Assembly (NCBI RefSeq): GCF_029143285.1
Contig: NZ_JAPDSH010000001.1
Span: forward strand, 1-64,000
Direction of reading: 5' to 3'
From: Vagococcus proximus
GTDB taxonomy: Bacteria; Bacillota; Bacilli; Lactobacillales; Vagococcaceae
DNA length: 64,000 bases
The position numbers and the translations under genes are program-made. How positions within the stretch are numbered: position 1 is the stretch's first letter; every line of letters begins with the position of its first letter. Below are positions 44,340 through 53,636 of the stretch, in pieces. The notes under the pieces are model-generated. The model saw only the letters and a program-made list of their open reading frames with translations, ran no database searches and was not told the origin of the DNA.

Positions 44340-45284
44340 ATGTTGATACAAAAAAAACAACCTATCGTATGTGAACAACTACAAGCTAGTATAGAAGCGA
44401 ACCGTTTAACCCATGCTTATTTATTTGAAGGATCAGAGGGTACAGGAAAAAGAGAATTAGTAGAATGGTTTAGTCAAGGAATTTTCTGTTTATCGGATGA
44501 TAAGAAACCATGTGGGGAATGTATAAACTGTACCCGAATTTTGGCGGGAGATCATCCAGATGTGATTACGATTATACCCGATGGCCAAACAATAAAAGTG
44601 GATCAAATTCGTGATATAAAAGCGACATTTACAAAAAGTGGTATGGAAGGTCAAAAAAAAATAGTAGTCATTACTGAAGCTGAAAAAATGTCCGTAAGTG
44701 CGGCAAACAGCTTATTAAAATTTATTGAAGAACCTGACGGTCAAATTGTTATTATGTTCATTACAACGTCGAAAGCTAGGATACTCCCTACTATTCAGTC
44801 GAGATGTCAAATTTTTCACTTAATGCCGCTATCAAAAGAATTGTTAGTTGAAACGTTGAAAGCAGAAGGAATTTCATCTCAAGATGCTGAGTTTTTAGCG
44901 AGAATGACGAATAGTCAATCTAAAGCTATTGAATTTTATCAAAATGAATGGTTTAATGAAGCTAAAGTAACTGTTTCTAAATGGGTAGATTATATATTAG
45001 CAGATAATTTATTTGCTATGGTCTATGTACAGCAATATATCGTGAAAGTTTTTAAAGAGAAAGATCAGCAGGCCTTATTATTTGAAATGCTCATTATTTT
45101 TTTCAGAGAAGAACTAACTCGAAAAATTACAGGTACACAACCTACATCAAGGAATAGTCGCTGGTCACAAAAAAAATTACTTGTAGGATTGGAAACAATT
45201 CTAACAAGCCGTCAAAAAATTGAAGCAAATGTATCTTTCCAAAATGTTTGCGAACAATTAGCCATTAAATTAATAGATGGATAG
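44340..45284 (+). CDS. holB: DNA polymerase III subunit delta'
   Basis: Clamp-loader stator subunit, 314 residues. Walker A-like GSEGTGKREL, zinc Cys set (CGECINC), AANSLLKFIEEP and the conserved SRC (IQSRCQIF). ATG lies one base after the darA stop with no good Shine-Dalgarno, implying translational coupling. The C-terminal third is family-typical but diverged. Confidence 0.93.
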   Translation: MLIQKKQPIVCEQLQASIEANRLTHAYLFEGSEGTGKRELVEWFSQGIFCLSDDKKPCGECINCTRILAGDHPDVITIIPDGQTIKVDQIRDIKATFTKSGMEGQKKIVVITEAEKMSVSAANSLLKFIEEPDGQIVIMFITTSKARILPTIQSRCQIFHLMPLSKELLVETLKAEGISSQDAEFLARMTNSQSKAIEFYQNEWFNEAKVTVSKWVDYILADNLFAMVYVQQYIVKVFKEKDQQALLFEMLIIFFREELTRKITGTQPTSRNSRWSQKKLLVGLETILTSRQKIEANVSFQNVCEQLAIKLIDG

Positions 45285-45298
45285 ATAAGGGGGATTTG

Positions 45299-46156
45299 AT
45301 GGTAGAAGTTGTAGGTGTTCGCTTTAGAACATCCGGTCATATTTATTATTTTACACCTCGTAAAAATGAGGTCTACACATATAATCAAAAAGTACTTGTT
45401 GAAACGCAACAAAGTAAGCAACTTGGTATGGTTGCTATTCCAACAAAAATGGTCGAAGAATCAGATGTTCCTGATGAATTAAAGCCAATTATTAGAATTG
45501 GAACACCAGAAGACGTCGCTAAAGAAGAAAAAAATCAAAAAGATGCGCAAGCTGCTTTTTCAGTAGCTAAAAAGAAAATATCAGAACATGAGTTAGAAAT
45601 GAAACTTATTCATGTTGAGTATGCTTTCGATCGTTCTAAAATGATTTTTCAATTTACAGCAGACGGTCGTATTGATTTTAGGAATCTAGTAAAAGATTTG
45701 GCAGCTATATTCAAAACTAGAATAGAGTTACGACAAATTGGCATCAGAGATGAAGCTAAGTTACTAGGTGGTATTGGACCGTGTGGCAGACAGTTGTGCT
45801 GTTCAACTTTTCTAGGAGATTTTATCCCAGTTTCAATCAAAATGGCAAAAGATCAAAACTTGTCTCTAAACCAAACAAAGATTTCAGGGCTATGTGGTCG
45901 TTTAATGTGTTGTTTGAAATACGAAAATGACACATACGAAGAAGCAAAGCGTGAATTACCAGATTATGGTAAAGAGTTAGACACGCCAGAAGGCTTGGGG
46001 AAAGTAGTCGGCTTGAACTTATTAGACCGTGTCGTTAAAGTGAGACTTTTTGGTAAAGATATGACATTGGACTATGATTATGATGAAATTAAAGCGTATA
46101 AAAAGAAAAAAATGAGTGAACGTGACACTGATAAAAAGGAAGAGTCTGATGGATAA
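45299..46156 (+). CDS. ricT: PSP1 domain protein RicT/YaaT
   Basis: 285 residues from ATG 45299 (AAGGGGG upstream). PSP1 domain with cysteine-rich motifs GGIGPCGRQLCCSTFL and GLCGRLMCCLKYE, ligands for the Fe-S clusters of the RNase Y specificity complex (with YlbF, encoded at 12148, and YmcA). In Bacillus also needed for sporulation and competence control. Overlaps yabA by 8 bases. Confidence 0.94.
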   Translation: MVEVVGVRFRTSGHIYYFTPRKNEVYTYNQKVLVETQQSKQLGMVAIPTKMVEESDVPDELKPIIRIGTPEDVAKEEKNQKDAQAAFSVAKKKISEHELEMKLIHVEYAFDRSKMIFQFTADGRIDFRNLVKDLAAIFKTRIELRQIGIRDEAKLLGGIGPCGRQLCCSTFLGDFIPVSIKMAKDQNLSLNQTKISGLCGRLMCCLKYENDTYEEAKRELPDYGKELDTPEGLGKVVGLNLLDRVVKVRLFGKDMTLDYDYDEIKAYKKKKMSERDTDKKEESDG

Positions 46157-46490
46157 AAAAACATTGTGCGATGAGTTCGGCAATATTGAAACGGACTTAA
46201 CAAGCATTATAAAGCGTTTAAGTGATATGCAACAAGCCGTTAACACATTAGCAGAACAGAACGTTAATCTAGAAATAGAAAATCGTCATTTACGAGAGCG
46301 TTTGATGGAATTAGAAGCAGCTACTGCTGAACAAGATGAAGAGAAGCAGGGCTTATCTAAATCTCGCTTAAATCTTGAAAAAATATATGAAGAAGGCTTT
46401 CATGTTTGTAATATTTGTTACGGAACACGCCGAGAAAATGATGAAGAATGTGCCTTTTGTTTAGATGTCATTTATGGTGAGCGTCGTTAA
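46149..46490 (+). CDS. yabA: DNA replication initiation control protein YabA
   Basis: 113 residues from ATG 46149 (AGGAAGAG upstream). N-terminal leucine-zipper-like helix (about 15-60: MQQAVNTLAEQNVNLEIEN) and a C-terminal zinc module (HVCNICYGTRRENDEECAFC). Binds DnaA and DnaN to limit initiation. Start lies inside the end of ricT. Confidence 0.93.
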   Translation: MDKKTLCDEFGNIETDLTSIIKRLSDMQQAVNTLAEQNVNLEIENRHLRERLMELEAATAEQDEEKQGLSKSRLNLEKIYEEGFHVCNICYGTRRENDEECAFCLDVIYGERR

Positions 46491-46519
46491 AACTGGTTGG
46501 CTTAGCCTGCCAGTTTTTT
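46489..46519 (+). terminator. Terminator after yabA
   Basis: AACTGG-TT-GGCTTAGCC-TG-CCAGTT nested hairpin, then six Ts. Confidence 0.7.
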
Positions 46520-46556
46520 CTTATAGATAAAAAATGCATAGAAGATGGAGAATATA

Positions 46557-47444
46557 ATGCTGAGTAAACAAAAAAGTTTTGATAAATTAGGTCCAATAGG
46601 CAAATTGTATTTAGTCCCTACACCAATTGGTAATTTACAAGATATGACATTTCGTGCTGTTGCACAATTATCAGAAGCTGATGTTATTGCTAGTGAGGAT
46701 ACAAGAAATACTCAAAAGTTACTAAACCATTTTGAAATAACAACCCCACAAATTAGTTTTCACGATCATAATTACCGAGAGCGTATTCCTGAGTTAATCA
46801 GAAGAATGGAAGCAGGAGAAGTGATAGCGCAAGTAAGTGATGCGGGTATGCCGTCAATAAGTGATCCGGGTCATGAACTTGTGGTAGCTTGTGCAGAACA
46901 AGGTATTCCTGTTATTGCCTTGCCTGGTGCTACAGCAGGTGTGACTGCATTAGTAGCTTCAGGTCTTCCTGCTGATCGTTTTACTTTTTATGGATTTTTA
47001 CCTCGAAAGAAAAATGAGCAAGTTGCAGCGTTAGAAAAGTTAGCTTACAAAAAAGAGACATTAATTTTTTATGAATCACCTTACCGAGTTAAAGCAACGT
47101 TTGCAAATATAGCGACGGTTTTTGGTGGTAACAGACAAGTTGTGTTATGTCGAGAGCTTACAAAATTACATGAAGAGTATTTAAGAGGGACAGCGGAAGA
47201 ATTAGCTGATTATCTTAAAGAAAATGATATTAAAGGTGAATGTTGTATTTTAGTAGAAGGCACCAGTGAAGAGGAGCAACAGACTGCTGAAATAGAGTGG
47301 ACGGCTTTTAGTGTTGTCGAACATGTTGATAGTTTAGTTGAAGAAGAAGGGCTAACATCAAAAGAGGCAATAAAAAAAGTTTCTAAATTAAGAGGCTTAA
47401 AAAAGCAAGAAGTGTATGCAGCGTATCATCAAAATAATAGCTAG
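46557..47444 (+). CDS. rsmI: 16S rRNA (cytidine1402-2'-O)-methyltransferase RsmI
   Basis: Tetrapyrrole-methylase-fold enzyme of 295 residues. N-terminal LYLVPTPIGNLQDMTFRA, VIASEDTRNTQKLL, SDAGMPSISDPG, ALPGATAGVTAL and FYGFLPRKK are all diagnostic. ATG 46557 fits TGGAG seven bases upstream better than the ATG at 46545. Completes the holB-ricT-yabA-rsmI order seen in Bacillus. Confidence 0.96.
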   Translation: MLSKQKSFDKLGPIGKLYLVPTPIGNLQDMTFRAVAQLSEADVIASEDTRNTQKLLNHFEITTPQISFHDHNYRERIPELIRRMEAGEVIAQVSDAGMPSISDPGHELVVACAEQGIPVIALPGATAGVTALVASGLPADRFTFYGFLPRKKNEQVAALEKLAYKKETLIFYESPYRVKATFANIATVFGGNRQVVLCRELTKLHEEYLRGTAEELADYLKENDIKGECCILVEGTSEEEQQTAEIEWTAFSVVEHVDSLVEEEGLTSKEAIKKVSKLRGLKKQEVYAAYHQNNS

Positions 47445-47466
47445 TGTTATTTAAATATATATCTAA

Positions 47467-47508
47467 CAAAAAAGTAGATTAACAATTAAATGTTGATCTG
47501 CTTTTTTT
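47467..47508 (+). terminator. Terminator after rsmI
   Basis: AAAAAAGTAGATTAACA / TGTTGATCTGCTTTTTT with a 6-nt loop and two mismatched or G-T pairs. Confidence 0.78.
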
Positions 47509-47634
47509 GTTATTAATTCTTTTCACAAAGTTTTATTCTGAAAAAACGCTAAAAAACAACATTGCAAACGCTATTTTAATCAGTCAACCTATACAATTAA
47601 AGAGTATTATAAAATGAATTAAGGGAGATTAGTG

Positions 47635-49068
47635 ATGAACGAAAAGCAGTTACGTTGGTATAATATCGCACTTATGGCATTTGTTTCGGTTTGGGGGCTT
47701 GGTAACGTTGTAAACAATTACGCGTTACAAGGTCTGACAGTTGTAACGTCCTGGATTTTAATCATGATTTTTTACTTTGTTCCATATACGTTAAGTGTAG
47801 GTCAATTGGGGTCTACATTCAAAGAGGCTTCTGGTGGAGTATCGTCTTGGATACACGCGACCTCAACGAAACGTTTGGCGTATTATGCAGCTTGGACTTA
47901 TTGGGTTGTGCACATTCCTTATCTCGCTCAAAAACCACAAGGTATTTTATTAGCACTGAGTTGGTTGATTCAAGGTAATGGAGATTTTGTTAACACTGTC
48001 GATTCAAAAATCGTTTCTGCCATATGTCTAGTTATCTTTTTACTATTTTTATGGATTTCTTCTAAAGGGTTAACCACTCTTAAAATGATCGGAAATATGG
48101 CCGGAACAGCAATGTTTATTATGTCGATATTATTTATTATTTTAGCAGTATCTGCGCCTGCATTAAGAGGATCGGTTAGTGAAACTGCTAATATGACTCA
48201 TATTTCTACTTATATTCCAAAAATAAATGTTTCGTATTTAACGACAATTTCAATGTTAGTTTTCGCTGTAGGGGGTTGTGAAAAGATATCTCCCTATGTC
48301 AATAGTACTAAAAATGCTTCAAGGGAGTTCCCAAAGGGGATGCTTATTCTAGCAATAATGGTTGCAGTTTGCGCGTTACTAGGATCGATTGCTATGGGAA
48401 TGCTATTTGATGCTAATAATATTCCTGACGATTTGATGGTTAATGGTTCTTATCAAGCTTTTGCAAAGTTAGGTGACTACTATGGTGTTGGTCGTTTCTT
48501 CGTGATACTGTATTCTGTAGCCAATTCAATGGCTCAAGTTTCAGCTCTGGCTTTTTCAATTGATGCTCCACTTAAAATATTACTTTCTGATGCAGATGAT
48601 GATTTTATTCCTAAGAAATTATCTAAACTTAATAAAAGTGGAACACCTGTTAATGGGTATCTTTTTACAGGGTTACTTGTTTCAATTTTAATTGTTGTTC
48701 CTTCTCTTGGAATAGGTAATATGACAGAACTTATAAAATGGATGACAAGCTTAAATGCAATCGTTATGCCAATGCGTTATTTATGGGTATTCTTAGCGTA
48801 TATGTGGATAAATCAACAACATAAGAAATTTACTTCTGATTATAAATTTGTTAAAAATCCAGTCATTGGTTATATTATTGGGTTATGGTGTTTCGTTTTT
48901 ACAGCGTTTGCTTGTGTACTAGGAATGTTACCAAAGGTCGAGTATGCAGCAGATCATGGTCAATATATCTTCCAACTAGCTATGAATGTCTTAACACCTA
49001 TAGTATTAATTGCATTAGGAATGATTATGCCGGCGATTGCACGTAAGGAAAAGAAACGTATAATTTAA
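47635..49068 (+). CDS. APC family amino acid permease (paralogue 1)
   Basis: 477 residues, about twelve membrane helices. N-terminus MNEKQLRWYNIALMAFVSVW and GLGNVVNNYALQGL fit the APC superfamily's first helix. Substrate unknown. It shares long identical stretches with the permease at 56713, and the two bracket the sugar operon. A cre-like TGCAAACGCTATTT (47563-47576) lies upstream with two mismatches. ATG 47635 follows AAGGGAGATTAGTG. Confidence 0.84.
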   Translation: MNEKQLRWYNIALMAFVSVWGLGNVVNNYALQGLTVVTSWILIMIFYFVPYTLSVGQLGSTFKEASGGVSSWIHATSTKRLAYYAAWTYWVVHIPYLAQKPQGILLALSWLIQGNGDFVNTVDSKIVSAICLVIFLLFLWISSKGLTTLKMIGNMAGTAMFIMSILFIILAVSAPALRGSVSETANMTHISTYIPKINVSYLTTISMLVFAVGGCEKISPYVNSTKNASREFPKGMLILAIMVAVCALLGSIAMGMLFDANNIPDDLMVNGSYQAFAKLGDYYGVGRFFVILYSVANSMAQVSALAFSIDAPLKILLSDADDDFIPKKLSKLNKSGTPVNGYLFTGLLVSILIVVPSLGIGNMTELIKWMTSLNAIVMPMRYLWVFLAYMWINQQHKKFTSDYKFVKNPVIGYIIGLWCFVFTAFACVLGMLPKVEYAADHGQYIFQLAMNVLTPIVLIALGMIMPAIARKEKKRII

Positions 49069-49204
49069 AAATGAGAAAATAATGTGTAAATACTTAAATA
49101 AAAAAAATCCAAGATGTTATATAAAAAGAATAACATTTTGCTTTTTTAAAACAGTCTAAAAAAGTTTGTGTTATTTATTAAAAAAAATATTTAGATTTAA
49201 AAGT

Positions 49205-49233
49205 AAAAAGAGAGCTAAAAGCTCTTTTTTTTT
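49205..49233 (+). terminator. Terminator after permease 1
   Basis: AAAAGAGAGCT-AAA-AGCTCTTTTTTTT; it lies about 140 bases after the permease in an AT-rich gap of 228 bases with nothing else recognisable except the GntR gene promoter zone. Confidence 0.75.
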
Positions 49234-49296
49234 GTATAATGAAGGTGAGTAGTCCTACGATACAAGTTGGGAGAAGAAAAGGAAGGTAGTTGTTAA

Positions 49297-49998
49297 ATGA
49301 AAAGAAAGAGTGTTCTTTATTTAGATATTGCCGATACGATAAAAAATGACATTCAAAATAATGTCTATCCGGTAGGGTCAATGTTACCCACAGAGACTGA
49401 TTTTGAAGCTTTATTCGGTGTAAGTAAGATTACAATTAGAAAAGCGATAGAAGTATTAGCTAATCAAGGATACGTTGAAAAGAAAAGTGGTAAGGGAACA
49501 ACGGTTATTAGTAATCGTTTATTTAATAAGTTGTCTAAAGGTGATTCTTTTTCAACCATTTTAGAAAAAAAAGGTCAAAATATAACTAAAGAAATAGTAT
49601 CTATCACACAAGAGAATTTAGAGAGCGATCATCCTTATTTCAAATGTTTTGGATCGACAGTAACAAAAATTTCAAGGTTGTATAAATTAGATAGAGAACC
49701 CTATATTATTTTTAATCATTATATTGATGGTAGTCTTTATAAAGAGGTATCAGATAAGTTGGATGTTGCTTCTCTGTATCATTTGCTAGCAAGTAAAAAT
49801 TTCATTGTCAGCCACTTTAAAGACCAGTTCTCTACTAGTATTTTAGGAGCGGAAGAACAAGAAATATTAAAAACAAATGAAACGCATGTTCTAAAACGTG
49901 TGAGAAGAACATTTGACCAAAATGATGAGGTTATTGAAGTATCGGTAGCTCTTTATAATACTGAAAAATATCCGTATGAAATAGATTTTGAGATATAA
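49297..49998 (+). CDS. GntR family regulator (HutC/UTRA type)
   Basis: 233 residues. N-terminal winged HTH (about 1-70: IADTIKNDIQNNVYPVGSMLP and SKITIRKAIEVLANQGYVEKK), then a UTRA effector domain (about 90-230: KISRLYKLDREPYIIFNHY). UTRA proteins sense phosphorylated sugars. It sits just before the PTS operon and its probable operator, a perfect palindrome, lies in that promoter. AAGGAAGG site; own terminator. Confidence 0.9.
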   Translation: MKRKSVLYLDIADTIKNDIQNNVYPVGSMLPTETDFEALFGVSKITIRKAIEVLANQGYVEKKSGKGTTVISNRLFNKLSKGDSFSTILEKKGQNITKEIVSITQENLESDHPYFKCFGSTVTKISRLYKLDREPYIIFNHYIDGSLYKEVSDKLDVASLYHLLASKNFIVSHFKDQFSTSILGAEEQEILKTNETHVLKRVRRTFDQNDEVIEVSVALYNTEKYPYEIDFEI

Positions 49999-49999
49999 A

Positions 50000-50035
50000 G
50001 AAAGTAGTCTAGAAAATTTCTAGACTACTTTTTTT
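50000..50035 (+). terminator. Terminator after the GntR gene
   Basis: AAAGTAGTCTAGAAA / TTTCTAGACTACTTT stem with T-run. Confidence 0.88.
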
Positions 50036-50039
50036 ATTT

Positions 50040-50076
50040 TAAAAACGATTGCATTATAACGTTATAATGTTATAAT
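50040..50076 (+). promoter_or_regulatory. Promoter, GntR operator and cre site of the PTS operon
   Basis: TTGCAT (50049-50054), a 16-base spacer and TATAAT (50071-50076). The perfect 18-base palindrome CATTATAACGTTATAATG (50052-50069) fills the spacer, where a bound GntR dimer would block polymerase. TAAAAACGATTGCA (50040-50053) matches the cre consensus at all fixed positions but one. Induction by substrate and glucose repression are both predicted. Confidence 0.65.
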
Positions 50077-50116
50077 TAACTCAATCGCGATTAATAAACT
50101 ATGTTTGGAGAAAAAA

Positions 50117-51409
50117 ATGAATAAATTAGTAGAGTTTTTAGAAGCGAAGGTTATGCCTGTTGCTAATAAAGTAGGATCGCAACGACACATGACTGCCATT
50201 AGAAAAGGTTTGATAGCAACAATGCCATTAATTATTGTAGGATCTTTTTTTACAATCTTGTTGAATATTCCAATTGAATCAGTTGCTGCAATTATTGAAC
50301 CTTATAAACCAATGTTGGATATTCCTTTTAGATACACAGTAGGAATCATGTCTCTCTATGCCACTTTTGGTATCGCTACAAACTTAGCAAGAAGCTATAA
50401 TTTAGATGAAATGTCTAGTGGGTTGCTTGCTTTGCTTGCCTTTCTTATTTCAACAGTCAAGCCAATACATGTAGTAGAGGGAGTTCCAGATGTTGTAGAT
50501 ACTGGACGTTATTTAAATCTAGCAAATCTTAGCTCTTCTTCATTATTTGGTGCGATGGTGTCGGCTATAGTAGCTGTAGAAATTTTTAACTTTATGAAGA
50601 AAAAGAATATTACAATTAAAATGCCAGAAGGTGTACCGCCAGAGGTTTCAAACTCGTTTATTGCGCTGCTACCAGCATTAGTTATTATTTTATTTTTCTG
50701 GTTTATTCGTTACATTTTAAACTTTGATATTAGTACATTTTTAAGCACACTATTAATGCCATTAAAAGATGTATTAGCTGGAAATAGTTTATTAGGTGGT
50801 CTGTTAACTGTTTTCTTAATTACGTTCTTTTGGGTTTTAGGAATTCACGGGCCTGCTATAATGGGGCCAGTTATTCGTCCATTTTGGGATATTTCAATTG
50901 CTGAAAACATTGATGCGTTTAATGCGGGGGCCAACGCTCATCAAATGCCAAATATCTTTACGGAACAGTTTTTACAATGGTTCATTTGGATTGGTGGAGC
51001 CGGAACAACCTTAGCGTTAGTTACTCTAATGATGATTTCAAAATCTAAATATCTAAAAAGTTTAGGAAAACTTTCATTCCTACCAGGTTTATTTAATATC
51101 AATGAGCCAGTTATTTTTGGAGCTCCGATTGTAATGAATCCAATCTTAGGAATCCCATTTATTTTAGCACCACTTGTAACAACAACACTTTCATATTTCT
51201 TAACAGTAACAGATGTAGTGCCAATGATGGTTGCTAGACTACCATTTGCTATCCCATCGCCAATAGCGGCATGGATGAGTACTAACTGGAGTATACCAGC
51301 GGCTATTTTAGTTATTGTAAATTACTTTATAGCGTTAGCAATCTATTATCCATTCTTCAAAGTATTTGAAAAACAACAATTGGAAAAAGAAGCATTAGAA
51401 CAAAAATAA
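50117..51409 (+). CDS. PTS EIIC component, lactose/cellobiose family
   Basis: 430 residues from ATG 50117 (TTGGAG upstream); about ten membrane helices. GLIATMPLIIVGSFF, FWVLGIHGPAIMGPVIRP, GIPFILAPLVT and FNINEPVIFGAPIVMNP are typical of CelB/LicC EIIC, the last with the conserved Glu. Transports and phosphorylates a sugar at C6 with EIIA and EIIB, which are not encoded nearby, so it must borrow them. Cargo is probably a beta-linked disaccharide or amino sugar, given the operon. Confidence 0.88.
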   Translation: MNKLVEFLEAKVMPVANKVGSQRHMTAIRKGLIATMPLIIVGSFFTILLNIPIESVAAIIEPYKPMLDIPFRYTVGIMSLYATFGIATNLARSYNLDEMSSGLLALLAFLISTVKPIHVVEGVPDVVDTGRYLNLANLSSSSLFGAMVSAIVAVEIFNFMKKKNITIKMPEGVPPEVSNSFIALLPALVIILFFWFIRYILNFDISTFLSTLLMPLKDVLAGNSLLGGLLTVFLITFFWVLGIHGPAIMGPVIRPFWDISIAENIDAFNAGANAHQMPNIFTEQFLQWFIWIGGAGTTLALVTLMMISKSKYLKSLGKLSFLPGLFNINEPVIFGAPIVMNPILGIPFILAPLVTTTLSYFLTVTDVVPMMVARLPFAIPSPIAAWMSTNWSIPAAILVIVNYFIALAIYYPFFKVFEKQQLEKEALEQK

Positions 51410-51430
51410 CCAAAGATAGAGGGAAGTATA

Positions 51431-52528
51431 ATGAATAGAAGACTAGGAGTTTCAATTTACCCAGATCACAGTGAGTTTACAGAGGACAAAGAGTATCTAA
51501 CACGTGCGTCTAAATTAGGTTTTTCAAGACTGTTTATAAGCATGCTTGAAGTGACTGAAGGGAAAGACAAGGTGAAAGAAAAGTTTCAAAAAATAATAAC
51601 TGTTGCTAAGGAATTGAGCTACGAAGTTATTCTAGACATTGCGCCTGTTATTTTTGAAGATTTAGGTATTTCATATGATGATTTAACTTTTTTTGCTGAA
51701 TTAGGAGCGGATGGTATCAGACTTGATATGGGATTTGATGGAAATAAAGAAGCGATGTTGACTTATAACCCTTATGGTTTAAAAATTGAATTAAATATGA
51801 GTAATGATGTTGCTTATCTAGATAATATTTTAACGTATCAAGCGAATAAACCGTTCCTATACGGCTGTCATAATTTTTATCCACAAGAAGGAAGTGCTCT
51901 TCCTTATGATTTCTTTGTAAAATGCAGTGAGCGTTTTAAAAAACAAGGAATAAGAACAGCAGCGTTTGTAACGTCTCAGAGTGGAAAAATGGGACCATGG
52001 GATATTAATGATGGTTTACCAACATTAGAATCTCATCGTCATTTACCTATACATGTTCAAACAAAGCAATTGTTTGCGACAGGCTTAATTGACGATGTTG
52101 TGATTGGAAATGCGTATGCTTCAGATGAAGAGTTGGCAGAGATGGCAAATGTAGACCGATATCAACTTAGTTTGACAGTTGAGTTTGTGGCACAAGCGAA
52201 CGATGTTGAAAAACAAATTGTTTTAGCAGAACAGCATTTTAGACGTGGTGATATTACGTCACAAATGGTTCGTTCTACGGAAGTTAGGAAAAAATACAAA
52301 CATGAAACAAATCTAGCACACAATAATGAGGTAGAATTTCAACGTGGAGATGTTTTAATCGGAAATGATAATTTTGGTAAGTATAAAAATGAATTACAAA
52401 TCTGTTTAGAAGCACATTCAGATACACGTAAAAATAAAGTGGGACAAGTAAATGAAAAGGAATTAGTATTATTGGATTATTTACTACCATGGACAAAATT
52501 CAAATTTACAACGGAAGGAAGTGACTAG
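51431..52528 (+). CDS. MupG-like 6-phosphoglycosidase (DUF871)
   Basis: 365 residues: N-terminal TIM barrel (RLGVSIYPDHSEFTEDKEYL, LDIAPVIFEDLG, GIRLDMGFDG, NPYGLKIELNMSN, CHNFYPQEGSALPYDFF) and C-terminal cyclophilin-like domain. S. aureus MupG splits MurNAc-6P-GlcNAc into MurNAc-6P and GlcNAc. The murQ etherase that normally accompanies it is absent, so a different phospho-disaccharide is possible. GAGGGAAG site, 21 bases after the EIIC. Confidence 0.86.
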   Translation: MNRRLGVSIYPDHSEFTEDKEYLTRASKLGFSRLFISMLEVTEGKDKVKEKFQKIITVAKELSYEVILDIAPVIFEDLGISYDDLTFFAELGADGIRLDMGFDGNKEAMLTYNPYGLKIELNMSNDVAYLDNILTYQANKPFLYGCHNFYPQEGSALPYDFFVKCSERFKKQGIRTAAFVTSQSGKMGPWDINDGLPTLESHRHLPIHVQTKQLFATGLIDDVVIGNAYASDEELAEMANVDRYQLSLTVEFVAQANDVEKQIVLAEQHFRRGDITSQMVRSTEVRKKYKHETNLAHNNEVEFQRGDVLIGNDNFGKYKNELQICLEAHSDTRKNKVGQVNEKELVLLDYLLPWTKFKFTTEGSD

Positions 52529-52529
52529 A

Positions 52530-53636
52530 ATGTTTGATTTGATCATAAAAAATGCTAAAACAGTCACAGGCGATAGCTTAGAGATAGGTGTTACTGATGG
52601 CAAAATTACTGTAATCTCAGAAAAGTTATATGAAGAGGGACGTGATGTTTTAACATTAAAAGATAGTCAGTTTCTTTCTGCTGGTTGGATTGATAGTCAT
52701 GTCCACTGTTATGAAAAGATGTCGCTTTATTATGATTTTCCTGATGAGATTGGTATAAAAAAGGGTGTGACCACAGTTATTGATGCTGGCTCAACTGGTG
52801 CAGACAATATCGGAGACTTTCATGCGCATGCTATAAAGGCGAAGACTGACGTTTTAGCTCTGATTAATATTTCTAAAACGGGTATTGTGAAACAAGATGA
52901 ATTAGCTGATATGGAAAGACTAAGTGAAGAATCGATTAAAAATGCCATAAATAAATATCCTGATTTTATTATCGGGCTTAAGGCACGGATGAGTGCTTCA
53001 GTAATTGGTGAGAATGGCTTAGAGCCTCTAATCTGGGCAAAGCGTATTCAAAAAGCAACCGGTGACTTACCTCTGATGGTTCATATAGGTTCGGCTCCTC
53101 CAGAGTTATCTGATATTTTAAAAGAACTTGAGGCAGGGGATATTGTGACACATTGCTTCAATGGTAAAGAAAATGGTATTTTGGCTTCTGACGATTCTAT
53201 TAAATCGTTTGTATTTGATGCTTATGAAAAAGGTATTATTTTTGACATTGGCCACGGGACAGATAGTTTTAATTTCCACGTAGCTGAGATTGCTTTTAAG
53301 GAAAAATTAAAAGCGGCAACGATTAGTACAGATATTTACCATCGTAATCGTGAAGATGGTCCTGTCCATGATTTAGCAACGACATTAGAAAAATTGCTGG
53401 AAGTGGGGTATAATTTACCCGAGTTAATTGAAAAAATTACGGTTAAACCCGCAGAGTATTTTGATTTAACAGGTAAAGGTCGTCTAGAAGTTGGTGCAGA
53501 TGCTGACTTTACAGTCTTTTCTTTAAATGAAGAAAGGAAGACATTAACCGATTCTAATGGCAATACACGACAAGTAAAAAAACAAATTATACCCGAGTTG
53601 GCGATTGTAGGAGGCGAGATATACAATGCAAAGTAG
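52530..53636 (+). CDS. Amidohydrolase/deacetylase, EF_0837-type
   Basis: 368 residues from ATG 52530. Binuclear amidohydrolase features: HVH in IDSHVHCYEKM, Lys in IIGLKARMS (carboxylated in relatives), His in LMVHIGSAPP, His in VTHCFNGKEN, Asp in ISTDIYHRN. The family (dihydroorotase-like) sits with the SelA-like and KDGP aldolase genes in enterococci and Aeromonas. A role in removing an N-acyl group from an amino sugar acid is an inference. Overlaps DgaE by 11 bases. Confidence 0.86.
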   Translation: MFDLIIKNAKTVTGDSLEIGVTDGKITVISEKLYEEGRDVLTLKDSQFLSAGWIDSHVHCYEKMSLYYDFPDEIGIKKGVTTVIDAGSTGADNIGDFHAHAIKAKTDVLALINISKTGIVKQDELADMERLSEESIKNAINKYPDFIIGLKARMSASVIGENGLEPLIWAKRIQKATGDLPLMVHIGSAPPELSDILKELEAGDIVTHCFNGKENGILASDDSIKSFVFDAYEKGIIFDIGHGTDSFNFHVAEIAFKEKLKAATISTDIYHRNREDGPVHDLATTLEKLLEVGYNLPELIEKITVKPAEYFDLTGKGRLEVGADADFTVFSLNEERKTLTDSNGNTRQVKKQIIPELAIVGGEIYNAK

